Assembly: GCA_963731745.1 (NCBI GenBank)
Contig: CAVSWT010000028.1
Coordinates: 124,001-188,000 of the forward strand
Reading direction: 5' to 3'
Source: CAVSWT01 sp963731745
GTDB lineage: Bacteria; Bacteroidota; Ignavibacteria; Ignavibacteriales; Ignavibacteriaceae
DNA: 64,000 nucleotides
Made by a program: the position numbers and the translations under genes
Shown: in pieces, positions 45,897-55,415 of the stretch
Numbering within the stretch: position 1 is the first letter of the stretch
How the letters are laid out: every line of letters starts with the position of its first letter
The notes under the pieces: model-generated
What the model saw: the letters and a program-made list of their open reading frames with translations, nothing else
Told to the model about the DNA's origin: nothing
Databases searched by the model: none

Positions 45897-46619
45897 ATGA
45901 GAAAACGTATATCCATTTTGCTCAATGTTTCTTTAACGGTATTATTTTTATATTCATCATACAGATGCAATTTTGACTCAAATAATTTCACCGGCCTAGT
46001 TAACTCTTCTGAGAATGATATTTTAAAAGACAGTGATCCAATTTTGGGTTGTGATGGACAAGAATATGTTCTTCCTAAACATTCTCCATATGTGTTGCCA
46101 TATAGGGCTGGGTCTACTTATGAGACCGGATTAACAAATTGCTCAAGTTCATATCATGCATCCGGGAATCCGGATGAATATGCTTTTGACTTTAATATGC
46201 CATTGAGAACAGAATTTATTGCTTCAAGAGGTGGAACCGTTTATAGTGTTGAAGAGAACTCAGAAAGCAAAGGAAGCACTTCGCGTTCTAGTTTAAATAT
46301 AGTTGGCAATTATGTAATTATAGATCATGGTGATGAAACATTTGGAATTTATTTACATTCTCCGGATAATGGAATATTTGTAAAAAAAGGTGATGTTGTA
46401 AAACAAGGTAAGAGACTTGGTGTAACTGGTCAATCTGGGTTGGCAGGTTATCCTCACTTGCATTTTATTGTAGTTAAAGGTTCACCAATTTATCCGTATA
46501 AGGGAAAACCCATCTCATTCAAAAATGCTATACCATATGATGTAATATTAAAAAGCCATAATAAATATAAAGCCATAGAATACAGTTACCCAAAAAAAAC
46601 TATTAATAGAGTTGAATAA
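45897..46619 (+). CDS. M23-family peptidase lipoprotein
   Basis: The 240-residue protein begins with a hydrophobic leader (about 5-21), then YRCNFDSN, a possible lipobox cysteine. The peptidase M23 (LytM) domain spans about 80-205. SYHASGNPDEYAFDFNMP supplies the first zinc His and Asp, followed by YVIIDHGDETFGIYLH, GQSGLAGYPHLHFIV and the HLHF motif. It probably cleaves cell-wall or other Gly-containing peptides in the periplasm. A weak ribosome site precedes ATG. It is the last intact gene before the glycan-degradation cluster. Confidence 0.88.
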   Translation: MRKRISILLNVSLTVLFLYSSYRCNFDSNNFTGLVNSSENDILKDSDPILGCDGQEYVLPKHSPYVLPYRAGSTYETGLTNCSSSYHASGNPDEYAFDFNMPLRTEFIASRGGTVYSVEENSESKGSTSRSSLNIVGNYVIIDHGDETFGIYLHSPDNGIFVKKGDVVKQGKRLGVTGQSGLAGYPHLHFIVVKGSPIYPYKGKPISFKNAIPYDVILKSHNKYKAIEYSYPKKTINRVE

Positions 46620-47249
46620 CTGGATGGTGTTTCATAGTCGAATTGTAATGATAATTTTGGAATGTTCATCCTGGTTTTAAAAACTGGTTTGTTCAAAAGA
46701 AGGTTATACTCCTCAAGCATATTTTAATTTTCAGTTTGTCGGAAGCGGCATATATTATCTTAAATCTCTATCAATCGCAAGATCCCCAACAATAGCTATT
46801 ATACAATTCATCGTCTATTAAGGCTTTTCAAATTGTAGATTATCCCAAGTAGATTTTCCACTGATTATAAATTGCAATATCAATTTTATATCGATTATAT
46901 TTCTTCATATACTCAAAGTGCATATTTTATATGCGATTGCTGTTTCACCAGACAACCAAGCCTCAGGAATGAATCCTATGAATTGGATATAACGAGCGTA
47001 AAGTTCTCAAACATATTTAGGTTAGATCAACAATCTACCTTCTGCGGCCTTTTTGTGATTGATAAAAACTTTCTAAAAAAATAAACAGCAATTTCCTAAA
47101 TAGAATATTTTTGAAACAATTTTTACTCTCCCTCTTAATAACTGCAGTAATTTCTAAAAATAAATTTTACACAAATCCTCAGTTATGGCTTTAATAAAAC
47201 TTCACCAAAACTTATTTATATTTAAATGACTTCCGAGGAGAATTTTAAA
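46620..47249. other. 630-base region with only decayed coding traces
   Basis: No intact gene is supported. Short plus-strand stretches in different frames look protein-like, for example FWNVHPGFKNWFVQK followed, one frame over, by KEGYTPQAYFNFQFVGSG at about 46650-46760. A second is LYAIAVSPDNQASGMNP near 46925-46985. They could be remains of one inactivated gene. The last 30 bases carry CGAGGAG and the start of the PNGase F-like gene. Confidence 0.4.
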
Positions 47250-48966
47250 ATGGAGAACAAGATGAAATTAATTTCTACTTTTGCATCAATGAGTTTAATA
47301 ATAATCTGCATTTTAACTTCGACGCTAATTGCACAAAATAAAATATGACCAGGGAGTAGTTGAATACGGTTTCAGAAATAATGGTAAAGTTGAAGAGAAT
47401 GTTTCACTCTTAATGTTTTACAATGAAGGTTTAGTCAGCTACAAGATGGTTGGCAGAGTATCAGAAGAAAAAGAGAAACAGTTTTTAGATCTAAAGAAAA
47501 GAGTATCAATTCAATTATTGAAAGTTAACGAAGACGAAAAATACATATATAAAAAACCTTTTTCTGATTATGAGCAAGGAACAATTACCGATGAAACTGA
47601 AACCATACTTGGGTACAAATGTACAAAAGCAATTTTTCACATAAAATCTAATACAGTTGATGTGTGGTTTACAAATGAATTGAATATTAAAGGAACACCA
47701 AGTATTTCGGTTGCGCCTGGTTTAGGTTTAGTTTTAAAAACCGTAAGGAATAACGATTACGAAATCTTCGCAAAAAATATCGATATAAGAAAATTAACTG
47801 ATGATGAAAAAAAATATAACTTTGAAGATGCTAATGAAGTCGATGATAAAACTTATTTAAGAAAATTAATTGACAGCCGCTATCAAATCATAAAAGTATT
47901 TGAGCATCAAAAAATAAATTTTGGAGATACCATTTCCAACCCGGATAAAGAGATTCCAAATGTTACTTATCGATATTCAAAAGGCACCGTCCTGCTAAAA
48001 AAAATTCGACTCCCTCAAATTCAAAATGGTTCAATTGTTTTTGCTGAAGTTTCACAGTGGTCAAATGGAGATGCTTATGACAGGGTTGGAAGTTTATTTT
48101 TAATCCCAACTGATAAAGAGATTTCTTTTTTGGATGCATTCAAAAATGGTCTTGAAAAAATTCCGGAATATGTTGATAGAAATGGTGAAAAATTTCAAGG
48201 TGTTGTTGCTACAGAAAATTATGAACCGCCTCTTGAACTAATGCGATTTTTTACTCCGTTCGGAGTTAGAAAATTCAATGATTACACAAAAATTGAAGGT
48301 TACAATTGGGCAGATTCTGTTATCTACAGAAGAGAAATTACAGACTTATTGCCTAAAGATGGCAAGGAAGTCTGGATTGGAATTTTTATAGGTAATTATG
48401 ATAAAGGCGGACACATGGTAAATGTAAATTTAAAAATTTATCCATCTTTTGAAAAAAATGATACACAAGAAAAGTATTGGATAAAATCAATTTTTAATAC
48501 AGTTAATATTATGGAAATGTCCGGGCAAAATTATGGTACAATGTTTCACAAAGATTCCTTAAAAGTTACAATAAACATTCCTGAAGGATTGAAGAATATT
48601 AAATTAATATTTACAAGCACCGGGCATGGAGGCTGGGGAAATGGTGATGAATTTAATCCGAAGCTTAACAAAATATTTATTGATAATAAATTGGCATATA
48701 GTTTCATCCCCTGGAGAGATGATTGCGGAACCTATAGATTGTCAAATCCGGCATCAGGAAATTTTAGAAACGGATTGTCGTCTTCTGATTTAAGCCGATC
48801 AAATTGGTGCCCGGGAACTGTTACCGTGCCGGAAGATATAATACTTGATAATCTTACTCCTGGTGAGCATACTTTTAAAGTTGCAATTCCAATTGGAGAA
48901 AAAGAAGGTGGAAGTTTCAGTGCCTGGAATGTTTCGGGCGTTTTAATTGGGCAATTTTCAGATTAG
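47250..48966 (+). pseudogene. PNGase F-like peptide:N-glycosidase with GLPGLI-like N-domain (frameshift at signal peptide)
   Basis: PNGase F removes whole N-glycans from asparagine. ATG 47250 follows CGAGGAG and encodes a signal peptide (MKLISTFASM ... TLIAQNKI), but the frame ends at TGA 47346. Deleting one A in the CACAAAATAAAATATG tract joins it to the long frame from 47329. Residues about 30-190 resemble GLPGLI/DUF4412 proteins (ETILGYKCTKAIFH, APGLGLVLKT). The C-terminal half has the PNGase F hallmarks TGHGGWGNGDEF, IPWRDDCGTYRL, NPASGNFRNGLSSSDLSRS and NWCPGTVTVP. It heads a same-strand glycosidase cluster. Confidence 0.85.
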
Positions 48967-49014
48967 AAAAAATTACGCTTTATAATTATATAATTTAGTT
49001 AATAATATAAGAGT

Positions 49015-52000
49015 ATGCAGATGAGAATTCTTTTATACATGTTGTTATTTATTGTCGGTTTTAATTCCATACACGCTGAAGGAAATGAAACTTTAATGAA
49101 GCAGTATAATTTTGCATTAAAATCAAAAAATCATTTTGAAGGATTTTCAAAAAACATTGGCAAAAATGAATTCACATATCACAGCTTAAGAATTGATGTA
49201 ACTGACGGTTTGTTAACCAGGTGTAAAAATGGCGATATGCCTATTGAATGGTTGACACAAAAAATTCCAGTTGATATAGATGGAAACGGCTTTTGGTTTA
49301 CCTGGCTTGCTGCTGTTCAAAAAACAAATGAACATTATAATTTTGATGTATTTGTAAATGATGTTAAAAGATTTCAATTCATAAGCGGTAAAGAAGATGA
49401 CAGAAAATTTGAAAATCCAGATGGTGGAATCCTGGAATTTACTACAATCGATTTGGATCAATTCGGGGATGCTCATGGTTACATGTCACTATTCACTCCA
49501 TTAAGCTGGATAAAAAAGGGCGAGCCGGTTAAAATTAAAATTGTGGGTGAAGCTGCTGGAAGTAATACATGGATAATAGTTTTTAAAGCTAATGATGCAG
49601 TTTCATATCTTCAGGAATTGGTGAAATATGAAACCTGGCTAAATGTTGATCTAAAGTACGACAACGATAATTCTTATCTTAATTTTAAAGCTCCAATAGT
49701 TAATGACGGCAAAACACTTACTGCTAAAATTGGTACTGATGAATTCAGTGTTCAATTAAAATCGGATAATGAAAATACCGTTGGACAATTAAAAATATCT
49801 AATAAAGATATACGCAATTTATCTTTGATTGTTAGAGATGATAACTCAGAATTAATTTCTCTATCAAGTTTAAATCAAGAAATAAAAAAACAAAAACTTC
49901 TGAAAAAATCTTTAATGATTAACGAAGTAAAGATTGCAAAAGATGTAACCAATATTTTTTGCAAAAGAATATATAAGCCTCATACAGTTGATAATATTTT
50001 AAAATTATCTCAGTCAAATCTCAGCAAAGGCAATTTATATTTAATGAATTCAAGCCATCAAGATATTGCCTGGATGGACAGTCCCGAAAAATGTGTTATT
50101 GAAAGAGATACGATGCTGCTTACTCCCCTTTTCGAAAAGGCCTCTAATTCCGATCCGACTTACCGCTTTGATGTTGAAGACGCACTAATGTTAAAAGAAT
50201 TTATTAGTAGGCATCCTGATAAGCAAGCTGAAGTTGCAAAGCTTTTACAAGAAGGTAAAATTTCTTGCGGTGCCGGTTTTATTCAGCCATACGAGGAAAT
50301 GTATTCCGGTGAAGCACTCGTAAGACAATTTTATTTTGGCAAAAGATGGCTGAAGAAAGAATTCAATTATGATGCAAGAGTTTACTGGAATGTTGATGTG
50401 CCGGGCAAGTTACTGCAGATGCCTCAGATTCTGAAAAAATCCGGCGTGGATTATATGGTAATCAGCAGATTTCAAAAAGGCATTTATAATTGGTACAGCC
50501 CTGATGGATCTTATGTCACTACTTTTTCACCAGGCCATTATTCAGAAGCATTCACACCGCTTCACAAAAATGTTTATGATGCTGCAAGCTATTTAGCCGA
50601 ATCGTCACTTGATTATAAAAAATATTTTTCTGACAACTCAGATAAAAATGTAATTCCTGTTCTATCCGATTGGGATATGAGCCCGGCTGTAGATTATAGT
50701 AATGTTATAAAAAATTGGGAGAGTATTGATGAGCTTGAAGTTAAAGACGGCAATAAAATACCAATTCAATTGCCGAAATTTAAAATTCAAACTGCATCAG
50801 AATTTTTAGATAAATTTATAATTGCTGCTTCTAACATTCCCAAAATTAAAGGTGAACGGCCTGATGTTTGGCTGTATATTCATGGGCCTTCACATTACGA
50901 AGCTTTGAAAGCAAGCAGGAAGGCAGATATTTTACTTACCATGGCTGAAAAGTTTTCAACCATAAATGCAATGACAGAAAATAGTTTTGCTAATTATCCC
51001 TCAAAAAGATTCGCTGAAGCATGGGAATCAAAAATTTATCCCGATCACGGATGGGGAGGAAAAGAAGGACAAACTACCGACGACTTATTTTTAAGCAAAT
51101 TTACTTTTGCAAAAACTGAAGCAGCTCAATTAACAGAAAATGCTGTCAAATCCCTGGCTTCCAAAATTAAAACTGATGATAAAAAAGGTATTCCAATTGT
51201 AGTCTTTAATAGCTTGAATTGGTTACGCTCCGACCCCGCAAAATTTGATATTAATTTTGAAGAAGGTAAAGTAAAATCTCTCAGCCTCATTGACGCCAAT
51301 GGAAACAATATCGAAATTCAACTATCCGATTTATTAAAGTACGATGATGGAAGCATTAAATCAGCAGCTGTAAATTTTATTGCAGAAGATATTCCTTCAA
51401 TTGGATATAAAACTTTTTATTTAGTGTCGAAAGGGGAAACAAAGGTAAAGCAAAATTTATCACCTTATGAGAGTCAATTCTACAAAGTAGAATTAACTGA
51501 TGGAGGAATTAAAAGCATTTATGACAAGGAACTTAAAACCGAATTGCTCGATGTAACAAAATTTTTAGGCGGCGAAGTTTTTACAATGAAATCCGAAGGA
51601 AATGGTGCAGGAGAATTTGCCGATGTACAGCAGGCGACTATGGAAGGTTTTGATAAAACAAGTAATTATAAAACTCATTGGGAATTATTAGAAAATGGTC
51701 CTGTATATAGTTCATTTAAATTCAGGCAGAAAATAAGAAATGCAGTTGTTGAACAAAAAGTAATTCTTTATAAAAAAGTAAAGCGAATTGATTTTAAAAC
51801 TTCACTCTTGAATTGGGAAGGTGTTCTTTATCGCGAATATCGATTGGCAATGCCCGTTAATATGAAAGAAGGAAAAATTACTTATGAAACTGCATTTGGT
51901 GTCTCCGAAGTTGGAAAAGATGAAATTCAAGGAGCCGCCGGTGAAAGATATACTACGGTCTGCAAAGATATTCATCCTCGAGGAATAGAAAATTGGATAG

Positions 52001-52569
52001 GGGCAAATAATGATAAATTCGGTGTAACACTTAGTTCTTGTGTAGCGGTCGCTGATTTTGTTGATCCTACTGATTCGAATTCTCATCAAACAATATTGCA
52101 GCCGATTCTTTTAGCATCAAGAAAAAGTTGTCATGAGTTGGGAAATGAATATTTACAAACTGGCAATCACGATTACAGCTTTTCATTCACTTCACATAAA
52201 CCGGGCTGGCAATATGGTTTTGAATTTGGTAAACAAGCAAACGAAGATTTGCAGGTAGTCGTAAATCCAATTCAATATAAAAATGCTGAATTGCCTGAAG
52301 AGAAAAGTTTCTTTTCGGTAAATAAAAATAACACAATTATATCAGCCATTAAAAAGGGAGAAGATGATAATTCGGTTGTTATTCGTTTATATGATATTTC
52401 AGGTGAGGACTCTAATGTTGAACTTAGTAGTTTTAAAAATATTAGTGAAGCTCTAAGAACAAATTTAATTGAAGATGGAAATGAAAATTTAGAATCGTCC
52501 AACAATAAAATTAAAATTGGTTTAGGCCATAATTCAATTGAAACATTAAAATTAATTCTAAAGAATTAA
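49015..52569 (+). CDS. GH38 alpha-mannosidase, secreted
   Basis: The 1184-residue protein has a signal peptide (about 1-22). A beta-rich N-terminal region of about 330 residues precedes the GH38 catalytic domain. That domain has SSHQDIAWMDSPEKC (zinc-binding His and Asp, about 345) and YWNVDVPG (nucleophile Asp, about 460). The GH38 middle helical bundle and C-terminal beta domain (VVFNSLNWLRSDP onward) follow. It would trim mannose from N-glycans released by the neighbouring PNGase F-like protein. The start is 48 bases after that gene. Confidence 0.92.
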   Translation: MQMRILLYMLLFIVGFNSIHAEGNETLMKQYNFALKSKNHFEGFSKNIGKNEFTYHSLRIDVTDGLLTRCKNGDMPIEWLTQKIPVDIDGNGFWFTWLAAVQKTNEHYNFDVFVNDVKRFQFISGKEDDRKFENPDGGILEFTTIDLDQFGDAHGYMSLFTPLSWIKKGEPVKIKIVGEAAGSNTWIIVFKANDAVSYLQELVKYETWLNVDLKYDNDNSYLNFKAPIVNDGKTLTAKIGTDEFSVQLKSDNENTVGQLKISNKDIRNLSLIVRDDNSELISLSSLNQEIKKQKLLKKSLMINEVKIAKDVTNIFCKRIYKPHTVDNILKLSQSNLSKGNLYLMNSSHQDIAWMDSPEKCVIERDTMLLTPLFEKASNSDPTYRFDVEDALMLKEFISRHPDKQAEVAKLLQEGKISCGAGFIQPYEEMYSGEALVRQFYFGKRWLKKEFNYDARVYWNVDVPGKLLQMPQILKKSGVDYMVISRFQKGIYNWYSPDGSYVTTFSPGHYSEAFTPLHKNVYDAASYLAESSLDYKKYFSDNSDKNVIPVLSDWDMSPAVDYSNVIKNWESIDELEVKDGNKIPIQLPKFKIQTASEFLDKFIIAASNIPKIKGERPDVWLYIHGPSHYEALKASRKADILLTMAEKFSTINAMTENSFANYPSKRFAEAWESKIYPDHGWGGKEGQTTDDLFLSKFTFAKTEAAQLTENAVKSLASKIKTDDKKGIPIVVFNSLNWLRSDPAKFDINFEEGKVKSLSLIDANGNNIEIQLSDLLKYDDGSIKSAAVNFIAEDIPSIGYKTFYLVSKGETKVKQNLSPYESQFYKVELTDGGIKSIYDKELKTELLDVTKFLGGEVFTMKSEGNGAGEFADVQQATMEGFDKTSNYKTHWELLENGPVYSSFKFRQKIRNAVVEQKVILYKKVKRIDFKTSLLNWEGVLYREYRLAMPVNMKEGKITYETAFGVSEVGKDEIQGAAGERYTTVCKDIHPRGIENWIGANNDKFGVTLSSCVAVADFVDPTDSNSHQTILQPILLASRKSCHELGNEYLQTGNHDYSFSFTSHKPGWQYGFEFGKQANEDLQVVVNPIQYKNAELPEEKSFFSVNKNNTIISAIKKGEDDNSVVIRLYDISGEDSNVELSSFKNISEALRTNLIEDGNENLESSNNKIKIGLGHNSIETLKLILKN

Positions 52570-52695
52570 TTATTATTTCCAAGATATATTTTTATTTTCG
52601 ATTTAAAATATTCCTAACTAAACACAAAGAATTATTATTTTGTTTGGCCGAGAAATAATATCTTAAAATTTATTACACCAAAATTAGTCAACATT

Positions 52696-55362
52696 ATGAA
52701 AAAAAAATTTTTATATTTATTCATTCTTACATTATCATTTCCCATCTCTGCTCAAAATTATCCTTATAAAAATCCAAATTTATCAATTGATAAAAGAGTT
52801 GAAGATTTATTGTCACGGATGACTTTGGAAGAAAAATTTTGGCAGCTTTATATGATTCCCGGAGATTTAAGAGACGGCAAACAAAAATACAAAAATGGAA
52901 TATTTGGTCTGCAGCTTAATACCAAAGCCAAATCTGACAATGCCACTGAACAAATGATGCAATATGAAAATGCCGGGTCTGCGGAGTCGGAAGCAAATGA
53001 AATAAATGAAATGCAAAAATATTTTGTAGAAGACACACGATTGGGAATCCCCATCATCCCATTTGATGAAGCTCTCCACGGATTGATAAGGCCTGGAGCT
53101 ACAGCTTTTCCTCAATCAATTGGATTAGCTGCAACCTTCGATGTTAATCTTATGAGTGAAGCTGCAAAAGCAATTGCAATGGAAGTTAAGTCGAGAGGAA
53201 TAAGACAAATTTTATCCCCGGTAATAAATATTGCCCGTGATGTTAGATGGGGACGAACTGAAGAAACATACGGCGAAGACCCGTTCTTAACAACTCAAAT
53301 GGGAGTTGCATTTATTTCCGAGTTTGAAGAATTGGGAGTTATTACAACTCCAAAACATTTTGTTGCAAATGTGGGAGACGGAGGAAGAGACAGTTACCCG
53401 ATACAGTATAATGAAAGAATGATGGATGAAGTTTATTTCCCGGCATTCAAAGCAGCAGTTCAAAAAGCAAATGCAACTTCAATAATGATTTCATATAATT
53501 CTTACGATGGGACTCCTTGTTCTGCGAATGATTGGCTTCTGAATAAAAAATTAAAAAATGAATGGGGATTCAAAGGCTTTGTCATTTCTGATGCCGGGGC
53601 AATTGGAGGGGCCAAGGACCTACACGGCACTGTTGTCAGTTATACTGAAGCTACAAAAAACGCAATTGACGGCGGGTTAGATGTAATTCTTCAAACTTCA
53701 TATTCGCAATATCCAATTTTCTTTGATGCTTTTAATAAAGGGCTGATAAAAGAATCAACAATAAATAATGCTGTTCGAAGAGTTCTTCGAGCAAAATTTG
53801 AATTAGGATTATTTGAAAATCCTTATGTGAATGTTGAAGATGCCAAAAATATTAATGGCAATTCCGAACATCGTGAACTTGCATATAAAGCTGCTCAGGA
53901 ATCAATAGTACTTTTAAAAAATGCAAAGAATGTTCTTCCATTAAAAAAAGATTTAAAGAAAATTGCTGTTATCGGTACTGATGCTGTTGAAGGAAGGCTT
54001 GGTGGATATAGCGGCCCTGGAAATAATGTTATCAGCATACTCGATGGAATAAAAGAAAAAGTTAAAAATGTTGCTGAAGTAAAATATTCAGCGGGCTGCG
54101 GAAGAGAGGATAAAGAATTTACAATTATACCCGCTAAAAATTTATTTTGTATGGAAAATGGGAAAAAGCACGCAGGCTTACTTGGTAAATATTTTAATAA
54201 TCCGAATTTTATAGGCAAACCTGCATTTACAAGAATTGATGATAATATGGATTTTAGATGGACACTCTTTTCTCCGGATCAGGAAAAATTAGATTATGAT
54301 TGGTATTCTGTTATGTGGGAAGGAAAAATCATTGGTCCAAAAAACGGGATGGTAAGCATTGGTATTGAAGGAAACGATGGTTACAAATTATTTATTAATG
54401 ATAAATTGATTATTGATGATTGGATTCAAAAATCTTATGGTAAAACAACAACCCAATATGATTTTCAAAAAGGAAAAGAATACGATATCAAAATTGAATT
54501 TTACACAACTGCAGGAAATACAAGATTAAAACTTATATGGAATGAAGGAGTAAATAATAATTGGCAGCAGGAAATAAATGATGCTGTTAAAAATGCAAAG
54601 CAAAGTGATGCCGCAGTTATCGTAGCAGGTATTGACGAAGGTGAATTCCGGGATAGAGCATTATTGAGATTGCCGGGGCATCAAGAAGAATTAATAAAAG
54701 AAGTCGCAAAAACCGGTACTCCGACAGTTGTTATTCTGGTTGGTGGAAGTGCAATAACAATGAAAAATTGGATAGATGATATTCCCGGAATAATTGATGT
54801 CTGGTACCCTGGCGAAGCCGGTGGTAAAGCAGTTGCTGATGTTTTATTTGGTGATTATAATCCGGCGGGAAGATTGCCGATAACATTTCCGGTAGATGAA
54901 GGACAATTGCCTTTATTTTATAATCATAAACCCACCGGCAGAGGCGATGACTATATAAATCTTACAGGCCAGCCGTTATTTCCATTTGGCTATGGATTAA
55001 GCTATACAAATTTTGAGTACAGTGATTTGGTTTTAGATAAAAAGGAAATTTCCCAAAACGAAAATGTCATTGCACGATTCAAAATAAAAAATTCCGGTAA
55101 AGTGGACGGCGATGAAGTTGTTCAATTATATATTAAGGATTTATTCGCATCCGTCGCGAGGCCGGTAATTGAACTAAAAGGATTTCAGCGATTCCATCTT
55201 TCCGCCGGAGAAACAAAAAATGTTGAATTTAATATTACACCGGAACTACTATCTATGTTAAATAAAGAGTTGATAACTCTCGTAGAATCGGGAGATTTTA
55301 GAATTATGTTCGGCAGTTCATCTAAGGATATTAGATTAAGAACTACAATAAAAGTTAAATAG
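52696..55362 (+). CDS. GH3 glycoside hydrolase with inserted PA14 domain, secreted
   Basis: The 888-residue protein has a signal peptide ending ISAQ. The GH3 N-domain follows (about 40-370), with IPFDEALHGL, KHFVANVGDGGRD and GFKGFVISDAGAIGGA, whose Asp (about 297) is the nucleophile. The GH3 C-domain is split by a PA14 sugar-binding insert (about 490-615; GLLGKYFNNPNF ... DGYKLFINDKLI). A fibronectin III-like domain ends it (about 790-880). Such proteins are beta-glucosidases, xylosidases or related enzymes; exact substrate is not readable. Same-strand neighbours suggest work on glycan chains. Confidence 0.93.
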   Translation: MKKKFLYLFILTLSFPISAQNYPYKNPNLSIDKRVEDLLSRMTLEEKFWQLYMIPGDLRDGKQKYKNGIFGLQLNTKAKSDNATEQMMQYENAGSAESEANEINEMQKYFVEDTRLGIPIIPFDEALHGLIRPGATAFPQSIGLAATFDVNLMSEAAKAIAMEVKSRGIRQILSPVINIARDVRWGRTEETYGEDPFLTTQMGVAFISEFEELGVITTPKHFVANVGDGGRDSYPIQYNERMMDEVYFPAFKAAVQKANATSIMISYNSYDGTPCSANDWLLNKKLKNEWGFKGFVISDAGAIGGAKDLHGTVVSYTEATKNAIDGGLDVILQTSYSQYPIFFDAFNKGLIKESTINNAVRRVLRAKFELGLFENPYVNVEDAKNINGNSEHRELAYKAAQESIVLLKNAKNVLPLKKDLKKIAVIGTDAVEGRLGGYSGPGNNVISILDGIKEKVKNVAEVKYSAGCGREDKEFTIIPAKNLFCMENGKKHAGLLGKYFNNPNFIGKPAFTRIDDNMDFRWTLFSPDQEKLDYDWYSVMWEGKIIGPKNGMVSIGIEGNDGYKLFINDKLIIDDWIQKSYGKTTTQYDFQKGKEYDIKIEFYTTAGNTRLKLIWNEGVNNNWQQEINDAVKNAKQSDAAVIVAGIDEGEFRDRALLRLPGHQEELIKEVAKTGTPTVVILVGGSAITMKNWIDDIPGIIDVWYPGEAGGKAVADVLFGDYNPAGRLPITFPVDEGQLPLFYNHKPTGRGDDYINLTGQPLFPFGYGLSYTNFEYSDLVLDKKEISQNENVIARFKIKNSGKVDGDEVVQLYIKDLFASVARPVIELKGFQRFHLSAGETKNVEFNITPELLSMLNKELITLVESGDFRIMFGSSSKDIRLRTTIKVK

Positions 55363-55415
55363 GTTAATAAATTTCTTATAGTTCAAAACTAATTTGAACC
55401 ATTGGGAGAACTATT

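Noticed and set aside
45737..45976. 79-codon open frame upstream of the M23 gene
   Set aside because: It overlaps the well-supported M23 lipoprotein start in another frame and looks like a low-complexity AT-rich translation.
46872..47084. 70-codon open frame
   Set aside because: No ribosome site, unusual composition, and overlapping protein-like fragments in another frame; treated as chance in a decayed region.
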